From Clostridia bacterium (lineage in GTDB: Bacteria; Bacillota; Clostridia; Christensenellales; Aristaeellaceae): a stretch of DNA of 64,000 nt. The position numbers were made by a program, and so were the translations under genes. Under the pieces are notes generated by a model. It was not told the DNA's origin. It was given only the letters and a program-made list of their open reading frames with translations, and searched no databases. Of this stretch, positions 40,427 through 49,692 are shown one piece after another; position 1 is the stretch's first letter, and the number at the start of each line of letters is the position of its first letter. The stretch is from assembly GCA_017469265.1 (NCBI GenBank), contig JAFUGS010000048.1, forward strand, positions 1 through 64,000, read 5' to 3'.

Positions 40427-42292
40427 TTATCGTTCCTGGGATTTGGGATCCACCGCGTCCCGGAGCCCGTCGCCGATCATGTTGATGCAGATGGTGCAGA
40501 TGCCGAAGATCGTCGCCGGGAAGACCCACTGCCACCAGTACTGCTGAATGACCACGGAGTTGTTCGCGCCGGTCAGCAGGTTGCCCCAGGTGGGGGTGGG
40601 AAGCGGGATGCCGAAGCCCAGGTAGCTCAGGGTGCTTTCCGTCAGCATGCAGGTGGCGAAATCCAGCGTCATGGAAACCAGCAGCAGCGAAATCACGTTG
40701 GGCAGGATGTGCTTGAAAACGATCTGCCCCTCCCGGATACCCATGGCCTTGGCCGCCGTCACGTATTCCATTTCACGCTGCGCCAGAATCTGCGCGCGGA
40801 CCAGCCGGCAGGTGGGCACCCAGGAAAGCACGCCCAGCACCACCATGATCAGGTACATCCGCTGGGTCGGATCCAGCCGGGTCCCGATCACGGCGGAAAG
40901 AATCATGGCGAAGGGAATAAACGGCAGGCCGCCCACGATTTCCGCGATACGCATGATCAGCAGGTCCGCTTTGCCGCCGAAATATCCCGCCAGGCCCCCC
41001 AGCACCACACCCAGCAGCGTGGCGATGATCACGGAGATGGCGCCGACGGTCATGGTGACCCGGCCGCCGTTGACAATCCGGGTCAGCAGATCCCGGCCCA
41101 GGTTGTCCGTTCCCAGCAGGAAGCCGCTCAGCCCCCAGGTATGCAGCTGTCCGCCCGCGTCCACCGCGTAGTTCTGGAAGTTGCCGGTATAGATTTTCTG
41201 AATGCCGCTCAGCCCCGCGGGAACATCCGTCTGATGGTATTTGTTGTTGCCCCAGGAAACCACGGTTTCGTCCTCCAGCAGGGCGTCATAATGCGCCCGC
41301 CCGCCGTAGATGGCGGTCACCTTCTGGCTGAAGGCCGGAACTTTCTTTTCTCCGCTGGTGGAGGAACCCCAGACATAGACTTCCCCGTCCGAGGTCAGGG
41401 CGGCCATGGAGCCGGAGGTCGCCGCGACGTCCACCACGGTTTTTCCCTCCAGGCCCGCCGGAATCGCCGCGAAGGGGCTTCCCTTGTCCTTGTAGCCCGC
41501 GTACGCCACCGTGCCGTCCTTCAGCAGGCAGATGTATTCGTTGGAGGTCAGCGCTACCTTTGCCACGTTCCCCTGGTACTGGCTGCGGATCTTGATATCC
41601 GCCATATTCGTGTTGCCCCAGAGGTACAGGGTTCCGTCCGAGGACAGGGCAGCGGAAAACTGATTGCTGGCTTCCAGCTGAATGATGTCCCAGTTCTCGC
41701 TTTTCTCCCCCTTGGCCGCGGCCTTCATGGCCTTGGTCATGTCGGAGGAGAACTTGGCCTGCTGCAGCCGGGTATTGCCCCAGACGTAGATCTGCCCGTC
41801 GCTGCTCAGCGCCACGGCATGGTCCTCGCCCGCGGCCAGCTGAACGATGTCGGCTTCCTGAACTTCCTTCGGAATGTTGGCGATATCCACCTTATCCGTG
41901 ATCCGGGTATAGCCCCAGGCATGGATTTTTCCGTCCGTCGCGACCCCGATGCCGTAGGTCCGGCCGGCGGCGATATCCACGATGTTGCCGTTCATTTCCT
42001 GCGGTACGGCCATGAAGTCGCTGGACGGCGGCAGGTTGATCAGGGTGGAATCCTGCTCGGACAGGTCCAGCACCCAGTAGTTCGGCCCGATCAGCACGAA
42101 CAGGAAGATCAGGATAAACCCGGTCAGGCCGATCCGGACGGTTCTCTTGGAGAAAAACGCCCTGGCCATAGTCCGGAAAGGGGTCTGCACCTGCTCTTCC
42201 TTCATGATGTCCCGGACTTCCTGGTCATGTCCCAGGAAGGTACGCTTGAACCAGCGCGTCAGGAAGAAGCCTTTCTTGGGGGTATTGCTCAT
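40427..42292 (-). CDS. Oligopeptide ABC permease (OppC-like) with an inserted seven-repeat RCC1-like beta-propeller
   Basis: A 621-residue permease, about twice the usual OppC size. After a cytoplasmic N-terminus and TM1 (about 52-72), seven repeats with the RCC1 pattern occupy residues about 103-388: each has an AAG-like strand, a DG or equivalent turn and a xxxWG strand (HAWGYT, YVWGNT, YLWGNT, YAGYKD, YVWGSS, VSWGNN, HTWGLS). The permease then resumes with the canonical LLGTDNLGRDLLTRI motif and five more helices, including the EAA loop with AAKAMGIREGQIVFKHILPN. The propeller should therefore sit outside the membrane next to the binding protein. The ATG at 42292 has GGAGG 8 bases upstream. 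Confidence 0.93.
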   Translation of the reverse strand: MSNTPKKGFFLTRWFKRTFLGHDQEVRDIMKEEQVQTPFRTMARAFFSKRTVRIGLTGFILIFLFVLIGPNYWVLDLSEQDSTLINLPPSSDFMAVPQEMNGNIVDIAAGRTYGIGVATDGKIHAWGYTRITDKVDIANIPKEVQEADIVQLAAGEDHAVALSSDGQIYVWGNTRLQQAKFSSDMTKAMKAAAKGEKSENWDIIQLEASNQFSAALSSDGTLYLWGNTNMADIKIRSQYQGNVAKVALTSNEYICLLKDGTVAYAGYKDKGSPFAAIPAGLEGKTVVDVAATSGSMAALTSDGEVYVWGSSTSGEKKVPAFSQKVTAIYGGRAHYDALLEDETVVSWGNNKYHQTDVPAGLSGIQKIYTGNFQNYAVDAGGQLHTWGLSGFLLGTDNLGRDLLTRIVNGGRVTMTVGAISVIIATLLGVVLGGLAGYFGGKADLLIMRIAEIVGGLPFIPFAMILSAVIGTRLDPTQRMYLIMVVLGVLSWVPTCRLVRAQILAQREMEYVTAAKAMGIREGQIVFKHILPNVISLLLVSMTLDFATCMLTESTLSYLGFGIPLPTPTWGNLLTGANNSVVIQQYWWQWVFPATIFGICTICINMIGDGLRDAVDPKSQER

Positions 42293-42309
42293 ACGCTCTT
42301 CCTCCTTTC

Positions 42310-43329
42310 TCACTTGTCCACCCGAACCCGGGGATCCACCAGGCCATAGCTGATGTCGATCAGCAGCGACCCGATCAGGGAAACAATGGAATAGAACATC
42401 TGGATGGCCAGCACCAGCTCAAAGTCCAGGTTGTTCAGCCCCTGCCAGTACAGCTTGCCCATACCGTTGAGCGAGAAGGTATTCTCGATAATCACGGAGC
42501 CCGAGAAGATGCTCAGGAACCAGCCCAGGATGCTGGTGATGACCGGCAGCAGGGCGTTCCGCCAGGCATGGGAGTAGATGACCACCTTTTCCTTCAGTCC
42601 CTTGGCCCGGGCCGTGCGGATGTAGTCCATGCTCAGGGCGTCGATCATGGCGGACCGGACGTAGCGCGTCATACCGCCCAGGGAGCCGAAGGTCATGACA
42701 ATCACGGGCAGCGTAATGTGGTACAGCTTGTCCGTGAATTCCTCCCAGCTGTTCGCGTAGGTCGCGCCGGCGGTCTTGGTTCCCATCACGGGGAAGATCC
42801 GCCACACGATGCAGAACAGGAACATAAAGATCAGCGCGATGATATAAATCGGGATGGAATAGCCCAGCATGGTCACCACCTGGGTCGCGGAATCAAAGCG
42901 CTTCCCCTTGTGCACCGCGCAGTAGATGCCCAGTGGAATGGTGATCCCCAGGGAAAGAATCGTGGAGAAAATATTGATAAAGATGGTATTGCTCATCGGG
43001 GCCTTGATGACCTCGATCACGTTCTGCTTGTACAGATTGGAGTAGCCGAAATTGCCCTGGAAGACGCCGTTAAAGGTGCCGTCCATATCCTTCCACAGCC
43101 CGATCCATCGCAGGTATCGGACGATCAGCGGATCGTCCAGGCCCATCTGGACCCGCAGGCGGCGGTACGCGGCTTCATACTCGTCGGGCTTCATGTTTCT
43201 GCGCTGAGGCTCCAGTTCCTGCCGGGCCGGATCCGAAGGGATCAGGTTGTACAGGGAAAACATCAGCAGAGAAACAATCAAAAAGACCACAACGATGTAG
43301 ACAAGACGTTTCAGAATATACTTGCCCAT
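42310..43329 (-). CDS. Oligopeptide ABC permease (OppB-like), operon 1
   Basis: A 339-residue permease with an N-terminal TM1 (MGKYILKRLVYIVVVFLIVS), a periplasmic-type loop, and five further helices with the EAA motif in RTARAKGLKEKVVIYSHAWRN. AAGGGGAG lies 6 bases before the ATG at 43329. It lies 162 bases after the binding-protein gene; that gap holds two stem-loops. Confidence 0.94.
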   Translation of the reverse strand: MGKYILKRLVYIVVVFLIVSLLMFSLYNLIPSDPARQELEPQRRNMKPDEYEAAYRRLRVQMGLDDPLIVRYLRWIGLWKDMDGTFNGVFQGNFGYSNLYKQNVIEVIKAPMSNTIFINIFSTILSLGITIPLGIYCAVHKGKRFDSATQVVTMLGYSIPIYIIALIFMFLFCIVWRIFPVMGTKTAGATYANSWEEFTDKLYHITLPVIVMTFGSLGGMTRYVRSAMIDALSMDYIRTARAKGLKEKVVIYSHAWRNALLPVITSILGWFLSIFSGSVIIENTFSLNGMGKLYWQGLNNLDFELVLAIQMFYSIVSLIGSLLIDISYGLVDPRVRVDK

Positions 43330-43367
43330 GTGGTTCTCCCCTTCTTCAGGTGATAATCGATGTGCCA

Positions 43368-43418
43368 TGCACAATGCCTGGAAGGCACGCGGAACTGCCG
43401 TCTCTCAGGCATTATGCA
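43368..43418 (-). other. Intercistronic stem-loop between binding protein and OppB genes
   Basis: A 13-base-pair stem (43368-43380 with 43406-43418). The only irregular pair, 43372 with 43414, is C-A on the plus strand but a G-U wobble in the minus-strand RNA, which fits an RNA structure in the leftward transcript. An inner GGCA/TGCC pairing is possible. It may control decay or translation of the downstream genes. Confidence 0.55.
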
Positions 43419-43442
43419 CGACAGCGCTTGAACGTTACGAAA

Positions 43443-43468
43443 GGGGCGGGTCCCGGAAGACCCGCCCC
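43443..43468 (-). terminator. Attenuator-like hairpin after the first binding protein gene
   Basis: GGGGCGGGTC (43443-43452) pairs with GACCCGCCCC (43459-43468), followed on the minus strand by only TTTCG. A strong stem with a weak T-run after a binding-protein gene usually lets that gene be made in excess over the membrane subunits. Confidence 0.65.
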
Positions 43469-43491
43469 AAAGACGGATTGATTTTCAGGAA

Positions 43492-45414
43492 TTATTCCGC
43501 AATTGTCGCGTACAGGATGGCCTGCTCGAAATTCCAGAAAGTATCCTGCGTGTAGTTCTCCAGCCAGTCCGGATACATGGAGATATACACGTTGCTGTAC
43601 AGCGGCACCTGGGGCAGCTGCTCGTTCCAGCGCAGCTCATAGGCCTTCCAGATTTCCATGTAGGCGTCCACATCGCCGCTTTCCACGCCGTACACCATGT
43701 CCATGGACAGCTTGTCGATCTCCGGATCGTACAGGCGGCTCACGTTGTAGCCCTGGGCGATCATGTCGGGATCCTGGGTCCACTCGTAGGACTGGTCGAA
43801 GGCCGGGTTGAAGTTGTTCGCCAGGTTGAACAGGCAGTAGGTGGGCACACCGTACTTGTCGCCCTGGGTCGCGTCACGGTAGTAGTAGTTCAGCAGTTCG
43901 GTGAAGGTCATCACCTGCTGATTGATCTCGATACCGGCAGCCTTGGTCTGCTCGCCGTTGGCCAGCATGACCGCCAGCAGGTCGGACACGGAGTTGCCGT
44001 CAGAAGAGGACCAGTCCAGCTTCAGGGGCATCAGGATGCGGCCGTCGTCCAGGGTCACGTTGTACTGATAGGTACCGGCCTGCTCGGGGGTAACTTCCTT
44101 CCAGCGGACGCCTTCCACGTAGTCAGAGCCGTCTTCCGCCAGCACCCAGCCGTCATCGATCAGGGTCTGCACCGCGGCGTCGGGATCGTAGGGGTAGGTG
44201 TTCAGGTTCTCATTCAGCCACTCTTCCGCCATCTGCGCCTGCCACAGGCCGGTGCCGTACTGGCTGTTGACGACGCCGCCCCAGCCCTGGCAGAAGGTGT
44301 TCGCAAACTCGTTCCGGTCCAGCAGCTGGGCGATCGCATGACGCACCGCCACAAACTGGGTGGGACCGAAGTCGCAGGAGAAGTGCAGGAAGCCGTAGCC
44401 GGCGCGGTCGAACTGCACGTAGTTGAAGCCGTAGCCCAGGGCTTCCTTCACGGACTCATCCTCGATGATGTCCATGGCGGTGTTGACCTGCGCGCCATCG
44501 GTGATGGTGTCGTAGAAGTTGAAGCCGCCGGTCTTGATGGCGTCCGCCCAGGTGGCGTCTTCCGCGCGCAGCACGACGATCTTCTTGATCGCGGGCTTCT
44601 GGCCTTCGAAGTTGCCGGCGTAGTTCTCGTTGGCAACCAGGGTCGCCTGCTTGGCGGCCACATCGTATTCAATCAGGTTGTAGGGGCCGGCGGTGACACG
44701 GTCTTCACCCGCGTGGAAGCGGCTGTAGTCCAGCGCCTTCTGCACGCTCTCGGTGGTGTAGCCGGTCAGGTAGGCGCCTTCGCCGTCGTCCTTCACTTCG
44801 ATGCCCTCGCCCAGCCAGTAGCTCAGCTTGAAGGGAGCGAACTGCGCGTAAGCGGCGTCATAGAAGTAAGGAACCTTGTCGGCCACGATCTGCACGCTCA
44901 TGGTGTAGTCGTCCAGAATGCGGATGCCGGACACGGTGGAGGCGGTTTCATCGTAGTATTCCTGGCCGCCCACGTAGGTCAGATAGCCGGTCAGCTTCGC
45001 GCCCACATCGGTGCTCAGCTTGGAGCTGGAGAACACGGGATACCACACGAAGTCGTAGATGTTGATGGGATCGCCGTTGTTATAGGTCAGGCCTTCCTTC
45101 ACCTTGATCACGAAGGTCTTGGTGCCGTCTTCGTTCATCGTGCCTTCGATGCTCTCGGTGACGGTGGGGTTGGTCACATAAGCGCCGCCCTGGTCGGTCA
45201 CGACGGTGTAATAATCCGTCGACAGATCACGCAGCATTTTGTCCGTCGCGTTGTTGGTGTACCAGGCACCGGGGGCAAAGTCGCCGCCGATTTCGGTGGT
45301 CGCGCCATACACGATGGTGCCCTTCTCTTCCGCAGGGGCAGCGTCCTCGGCTACCGCCGCGGTCATGGTCAGCGCCATCATCACGGCCAGAAGAATCGCA
45401 AGAAACTTCTTCAT
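43492..45414 (-). CDS. Oligopeptide-binding protein (SBP family 5), operon 1
   Basis: A 640-residue extracytoplasmic binding protein of the OppA/DppA type. A Sec signal peptide (MKKFLAILLAVMMALTMTAA, cleavage probably after AVA at about 22) leads the chain, but there is no lipobox cysteine. Family landmarks include FVIKVKEGLTYNNGDPINIYDFVW and the central ligand-cleft segment VAVRHAIAQLLDRNEF. AGGAGG lies 6 bases before the ATG. First gene of peptide operon 1. Confidence 0.94.
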   Translation of the reverse strand: MKKFLAILLAVMMALTMTAAVAEDAAPAEEKGTIVYGATTEIGGDFAPGAWYTNNATDKMLRDLSTDYYTVVTDQGGAYVTNPTVTESIEGTMNEDGTKTFVIKVKEGLTYNNGDPINIYDFVWYPVFSSSKLSTDVGAKLTGYLTYVGGQEYYDETASTVSGIRILDDYTMSVQIVADKVPYFYDAAYAQFAPFKLSYWLGEGIEVKDDGEGAYLTGYTTESVQKALDYSRFHAGEDRVTAGPYNLIEYDVAAKQATLVANENYAGNFEGQKPAIKKIVVLRAEDATWADAIKTGGFNFYDTITDGAQVNTAMDIIEDESVKEALGYGFNYVQFDRAGYGFLHFSCDFGPTQFVAVRHAIAQLLDRNEFANTFCQGWGGVVNSQYGTGLWQAQMAEEWLNENLNTYPYDPDAAVQTLIDDGWVLAEDGSDYVEGVRWKEVTPEQAGTYQYNVTLDDGRILMPLKLDWSSSDGNSVSDLLAVMLANGEQTKAAGIEINQQVMTFTELLNYYYRDATQGDKYGVPTYCLFNLANNFNPAFDQSYEWTQDPDMIAQGYNVSRLYDPEIDKLSMDMVYGVESGDVDAYMEIWKAYELRWNEQLPQVPLYSNVYISMYPDWLENYTQDTFWNFEQAILYATIAE

Positions 45415-45475
45415 AGGTTAAACCTCCTGTATTTTTTTTCCGGAAAGCCGAATGGATTCCCGAAAGATTTGAATG

Positions 45476-45504
45476 ATTCTATCAATTTTGCCCATCTTTT
45501 GCAA
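45476..45504 (-). promoter_or_regulatory. Promoter of peptide operon 1
   Basis: Minus strand: TTGCAA (45499-45504), 17 bases, TAGAAT (45476-45481), with an untranslated leader of about 55 bases. Confidence 0.78.
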
Positions 45505-45538
45505 GCGGTTTTCCCTGCCTTCCGCAAACCGGGTACCA

Positions 45539-45592
45539 AAAAACAGAAAAAATACACCCGCGGTACGACGCGGGTGTATTTTTTCTGTTTTT
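45539..45592. terminator. Very long bidirectional terminator
   Basis: A perfect 24-base-pair inverted repeat (45539-45562 with 45569-45592), loop gtacga. It has a GC-rich tip (ACCCGCG/CGCGGGT) and A/T-rich feet giving T-runs on both strands. It ends the M42 peptidase transcript 74 bases after its stop. Confidence 0.92.
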
Positions 45593-45665
45593 CAGCAGAC
45601 GGCTCCCGGTTCAGGCCACGCCCGTTGTCCGCCGGACTGCGGCGTGCCCTGGTGGACGGCTTCCC

Positions 45666-46712
45666 TTATTCCGCCACGATATAAGCCATGGTCAGGTCAT
45701 AGGTGTTCCGCAGGCCGTCAATATGGGTCCGCTCGTACCCGTGGCTGTTGGAGGTGCCGGGGCCGATGGCCGCGTGGCGCACATCGTATCCCGCCAGCAC
45801 GGATCCGTCCCCGTCCGTGCCGTAGTGGGGCGTAAACACGTCCATGACATAGTCCAGCCCCTTTTCCTTCGCGATCCTCCGCAGCTCCGCGGTCATCTCG
45901 CTGTGGTAGGGGAAGCGGCTGTCCTTGGCAAAGATGGAAACCTTGTGCTCCTCGGAGTTCTGGTCCGGCCCGGTGGGGGCAATGTCCAGGCAGAGGATAT
46001 CCTTCACGCCCTCCGGCAGCCAGGTGGTGCCATGGCCGATTTCCTCATAGGCCCCGAAATAGAACAGCACCTTGCGGTTCAGCTTCAGCCCTTTTTCCCG
46101 GATGGTTTTCATCGCGGTCAGCATCACGGCCACGCAGGCCTTGTCGTCCACAAACCGGCTCTTGATATACCCGCCGGAGGTGGTGAAGCGGGGCTCCAGC
46201 CCCAGGTAGTCCCCGGTCTCAATGCCCAGGGCCCGGGTATCCTCCGCGCTGTGCACCGGCATGTCCAGCGTGACGCAGACATTGGTCCGGAAGTCGCCCA
46301 GCACGGTCCGCAGCTCCTCCTCCGTCACGTGGATGGAGTTCGGAATCCGGTTGACCGTTCCGGTATAAACCCGGCCGTCGCCGGTGTAAACGCGCACGTT
46401 CTCCGTCACGCAGTAGAAGGGATAGAGACCGCCCACCGGGCAGACGTTCAGCGTGCCGTCCGCGTTGATCTTCCGGACCATCAGGCCGATGTCATCCAGG
46501 TGCGCCGAAACCACCAGGGGATTTCCTTCCCCGCCCAGATCGGCGATGACGCCGCCCTTGTGGGTTTCCCGCGCCTCATAGCCCAGAGCCCGGATCTCCT
46601 TCACCATCCAGTCCTGAATCTCCCGGAACTGGCCCGTGGTGGAATCGATGGCCAGCAGCTTCTGAAAATAGTCCAGGCAGCCGTTTTCATCAAAAAAATA
46701 CATGTTCTCCAT
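45666..46712 (-). CDS. M42-type aminopeptidase/deacylase
   Basis: A 348-residue zinc metallopeptidase of the M42/M20 clan (glutamyl/deblocking aminopeptidase, endoglucanase-M type). Metal and catalytic landmarks: SAHLDDIGLM, a bridging Asp in SRFVDDKACVAV, the Glu pair in YFGAYEEIGHG, an Asp in CLDIAPTGPDQ and a final His in SNSHGYERTHIDGL. It is cytoplasmic (no signal). The ATG at 46712 has AAGGA 7 bases upstream; Met at 46703 is also possible. It has its own promoter and terminator between two peptide-uptake operons, so it probably trims imported peptides. Confidence 0.9.
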   Translation of the reverse strand: MENMYFFDENGCLDYFQKLLAIDSTTGQFREIQDWMVKEIRALGYEARETHKGGVIADLGGEGNPLVVSAHLDDIGLMVRKINADGTLNVCPVGGLYPFYCVTENVRVYTGDGRVYTGTVNRIPNSIHVTEEELRTVLGDFRTNVCVTLDMPVHSAEDTRALGIETGDYLGLEPRFTTSGGYIKSRFVDDKACVAVMLTAMKTIREKGLKLNRKVLFYFGAYEEIGHGTTWLPEGVKDILCLDIAPTGPDQNSEEHKVSIFAKDSRFPYHSEMTAELRRIAKEKGLDYVMDVFTPHYGTDGDGSVLAGYDVRHAAIGPGTSNSHGYERTHIDGLRNTYDLTMAYIVAE

Positions 46713-46812
46713 TCCTTCTTCCTTGTCGGATTTTGTCCGGATCCGGCCGCGGTTCCGGCCGTCCACACCGGTCCCCTTTCCCGCTTCTCTTCCGGACCCG
46801 TTTCCGTCCCGG

Positions 46813-46841
46813 ATTATAGCAGGGAAAAAGTTTCGCCGCAA
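46813..46841 (-). promoter_or_regulatory. Promoter of the M42 peptidase gene
   Basis: Minus strand: TTGCGG (46836-46841), 17 bases, TATAAT (46813-46818). Leader of about 95 bases. Confidence 0.75.
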
Positions 46842-46917
46842 GCCTTCATAGATTTCACCGTGGAAAACCGCATTGGCACCATGCTTTTTGTTTCTGCTTT
46901 CCCGCCCGTCGTTGAAA

Positions 46918-46944
46918 AGGGGCTGTGATTTTTTCACAGCCCCT
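46918..46944 (-). terminator. Terminator of peptide operon 2
   Basis: AGGGGCTGTGA (46918-46928) pairs with TCACAGCCCCT (46934-46944) around a five-base loop; TTTTC follows on the minus strand. It lies 23 bases after the binding protein stop. Confidence 0.88.
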
Positions 46945-46966
46945 GTCGTTATCATCAGTCGATCAC

Positions 46967-48631
46967 TTACTTGTTGGTGGCATTGTAGAACATGAAGTAT
47001 CCAAGAGGTGTCCACATCACATTCTTCAGTTCAGGCTTGATCGCGTAAGTCTGGGTGTAGAAGTAGATCGGCGCGATGCAGAATCCGCCTTCCGTGAAAA
47101 TCATGTTTTCCGCCTGCATCATCAGCGCGTCACGTTCTTCCCCGCCGGGCAGGGTCTTGATCTGGTTGATCAGCGCGCCGTATTCCTCGCTGTTCCAGTT
47201 GGAATAGTTGTAGGAATTACCGGGGGCGAACAGCTCCAGGTAGGTGATCGCGTCGTTATAGTCGGCGATCCAGCCCAGACGGGCCAGGCCGAACTTACCC
47301 TCGCCCAGGTTGTTGGTGTAGGTCTGCCATTCGGAGTTGTTCAGCACCATATTCAGGCCCAGCACATCCTTCACGTCGCTCTGCACTGCTTCGGCAATCG
47401 CCTTGTGGGTTTCGGAGGTGTTGAATTCGTAGCTGATGGTGGTATTTACGTCATAGCCATCCGCCACGGCTTCCTCTACCAGTTTCTTGGCCAGTTCGCA
47501 GCGCTCGGAATAAAGATCCAAATCAAAATCCGGATAGGCTTCCGCCAGCCAGTTATACATCGGGGAACCAATCATTTCCGTCCATTCCTGGTTCTTGCTG
47601 TCCAGAATACCGGCAGCGACAATGCCGGTCGCCGGCGCCTGCCCGCCCTGGGTGACGTCTTCCACGATATGATCCCGGTCAATGGCCAGCGAAATCGCGG
47701 CACGGATCCGCCAGTCCGGAACATTATCGCAGGAAACATACAGATAATAGGTGCCGATCTGGTCAGCGACAAACGCCGTTCCATCGGCCTTCATCTGAGA
47801 GATCTGCTCAGCGGTCAGGCTGTCAAAGAACATGTACTCGCCGGCATCGAAAGCCGCCTTCATTGCGGTGTTGCTGTCGGACAGATACCAGGTGATGGAA
47901 TCCGGAACGATGTTCGCGGCATCATAGTACTTTTCGTTGCGGACCATCTTGATGTAGCTGTCGTGCACCCACTCAGAGTATACGAAAGCGCCGTTGGAAA
48001 CGATATTTTCCACGTTGGTCCATTCCGCGCCGTACTTTTCCACGATGTCCTGACGCACAGGCACCAGGGAGGAGAAAGAGCACAGGCCCAGGAAATAAGG
48101 AGTCGCCACTTCCAGGGTCACTTCCAGCGTCTTGTCATCCAGGGCCTTCACCGCCAGCTCGGAGGGCTCCTTCTCACCCGCCTGGATCTCAGCGGCGTTC
48201 AGCACGATATGATCCAGGATGTAGCCATAGTCGGAAGCGGTGGCGGGATCCACGATCCGCTGCCAGCTGTAAACGAAATCCTGCGCCTTTACGGGTTCAC
48301 CGTCAGACCAGAAAATGTCGTCCCGCAGCACAAAGGTGTACACCAGCCCGTCATCGGACACGGTATAGCTCTGCGCCTGGCCATAATCCGTGCTGGCCAG
48401 GAACACGTTTTCACTCTCAGAGGCCTTGGAATCCAGCATCACATACTTCATCAGGCCTTCGAAGGCATGCTGTGTGTAAGTGGATCCATCCACGGAGCTG
48501 ATGGTGTTGGGGTCGATGGTTTCCGGCTCGGAAGCGATGCACGCCGTCAGATCCACCGTGGCATCTTCAGCCACCGCGAAAAGAGGCAGGAACAGGCTCA
48601 GCGCCAGAACCAGAGCAAGAAGCTTTCTCAT
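46967..48631 (-). CDS. Oligopeptide-binding protein (SBP family 5), operon 2
   Basis: A 554-residue OppA-type binding protein. A Sec signal peptide (MRKLLALVLALSLFLPLFAV, cleavage near AVA/ED) leads it, again without a lipobox cysteine. Family landmarks are SEPETIDPNTISSVDG near the mature N-terminus, FVLRDDIFWSDGEPVKAQDFVYSW, and IRAAISLAIDRDHIV. The start at 48631 is chosen because AGGAGG lies 9 bases before it; an ATG at 48640 overlaps that site. It is the last gene of operon 2, behind a hairpin. Confidence 0.95.
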   Translation of the reverse strand: MRKLLALVLALSLFLPLFAVAEDATVDLTACIASEPETIDPNTISSVDGSTYTQHAFEGLMKYVMLDSKASESENVFLASTDYGQAQSYTVSDDGLVYTFVLRDDIFWSDGEPVKAQDFVYSWQRIVDPATASDYGYILDHIVLNAAEIQAGEKEPSELAVKALDDKTLEVTLEVATPYFLGLCSFSSLVPVRQDIVEKYGAEWTNVENIVSNGAFVYSEWVHDSYIKMVRNEKYYDAANIVPDSITWYLSDSNTAMKAAFDAGEYMFFDSLTAEQISQMKADGTAFVADQIGTYYLYVSCDNVPDWRIRAAISLAIDRDHIVEDVTQGGQAPATGIVAAGILDSKNQEWTEMIGSPMYNWLAEAYPDFDLDLYSERCELAKKLVEEAVADGYDVNTTISYEFNTSETHKAIAEAVQSDVKDVLGLNMVLNNSEWQTYTNNLGEGKFGLARLGWIADYNDAITYLELFAPGNSYNYSNWNSEEYGALINQIKTLPGGEERDALMMQAENMIFTEGGFCIAPIYFYTQTYAIKPELKNVMWTPLGYFMFYNATNK

Positions 48632-48661
48632 GGGGTTCATCCTCCTGATAAAATATTTATC

Positions 48662-48682
48662 TATACGCCCTTTGGGCGCATA
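48662..48682 (-). other. Intercistronic hairpin before the second binding protein gene
   Basis: Nine pairs (48662-48670 with 48674-48682) and a three-base loop. The one irregular pair is A-C on the plus strand but U-G in the minus-strand RNA, which fits a functional RNA hairpin. It could shield the 5' end of a processed binding-protein mRNA. Confidence 0.6.
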
Positions 48683-48702
48683 AACCGAAACGCGGACCGG
48701 CA

Positions 48703-49692
48703 TCATGGCTGCACCTCATGGCACGCGCAGAAATGTCCCGGCGCGGCTTCCTTCAGTTCCGGCATGACCTGCCGGCATTTTTCCGTCGCGAAGCGGCAGC
48801 GGGTATGGAAACGGCAGCCGCCCGGCGGATTCAGCGGGCTGGGAATATCTCCCTCCAGCACCACCCGTTTCCGGGCCCGGGTCTTCTCCGGGTCAGGCAG
48901 CGGCACAGCGCTGAGCAGGCTCTGCGTATAAGGATGCAAGGGCTTGCTGCACAGCTCATAGCTCTCCGCCAGCTCCACCATACAGCCCAGATACATTACG
49001 CCGATTCTGCGGGAAATATGCCGGACCACGGAAATATCATGCGCGATGAACAGGTACGTCAGCCCCCGTTCTTCCTGCAGATCCTCCAGCATATTGACCA
49101 CCTGGCTTTGAATGGATACATCCAGCGCCGAAATCGGTTCATCACAGACGATGAATTCAGGGCTGACCGCCAGGGCTCTGGCAATGCCCACCCGCTGCTG
49201 CTGTCCGCCTGAAAACTCATGGGGAAAGCGATTCGCGTGTTCTGTATTCAGGCCTACCCGGTCCAGCAGTTCCTTGATTCTTTCCTCCCGTTCCGTTTTG
49301 GAGAGACCTTGGCCATGCACATCCAGGCCTTCCCCCACGATCTCCCCTACCGTCATTCTCGGGTCCAGCGAAGCACTGGGATCCTGAAAGATGATCTGCA
49401 TTTTTTTCCGGTATGGCAGCATATTGACCGCGGTTTTCTTTTCGCTGTCGAACAGGGGAACCCCATCGTAAACAATGCTGCCGGAAGTCGGCTCATACAG
49501 GCGAAGCACCGTCCTGCCCAGCGTTGTCTTTCCACATCCGGATTCGCCCACCAGGCCCAGCGTCTCTCCCCTGTAAACATCGAAAGAAACGGATTCCACA
49601 GCCTGCACATACTGTTTCCGGAACAGCTTTCCCTTTACCGGAAAGTACTTTCGTAATCTGTGAACCTCCAGCAGTTTTTTAGCCTCAGCCAT
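48703..49692 (-). CDS. Oligopeptide ABC transporter ATPase (OppF-like), operon 2
   Basis: A 329-residue ATPase of standard length. Walker [10 protein letters not shown] (about 50-58), Q-loop [12 protein letters not shown], signature FSGGQQQR, Walker [13 protein letters not shown] and a C-terminal [10 protein letters not shown] cluster. It has no coiled-coil insert, unlike its counterpart in operon 1. AAGGAGG lies 9 bases before the ATG; it overlaps oppD by 8 bases. Confidence 0.96.
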   Translation of the reverse strand: MAEAKKLLEVHRLRKYFPVKGKLFRKQYVQAVESVSFDVYRGETLGLVGESGCGKTTLGRTVLRLYEPTSGSIVYDGVPLFDSEKKTAVNMLPYRKKMQIIFQDPSASLDPRMTVGEIVGEGLDVHGQGLSKTEREERIKELLDRVGLNTEHANRFPHEFSGGQQQRVGIARALAVSPEFIVCDEPISALDVSIQSQVVNMLEDLQEERGLTYLFIAHDISVVRHISRRIGVMYLGCMVELAESYELCSKPLHPYTQSLLSAVPLPDPEKTRARKRVVLEGDIPSPLNPPGGCRFHTRCRFATEKCRQVMPELKEAAPGHFCACHEVQP

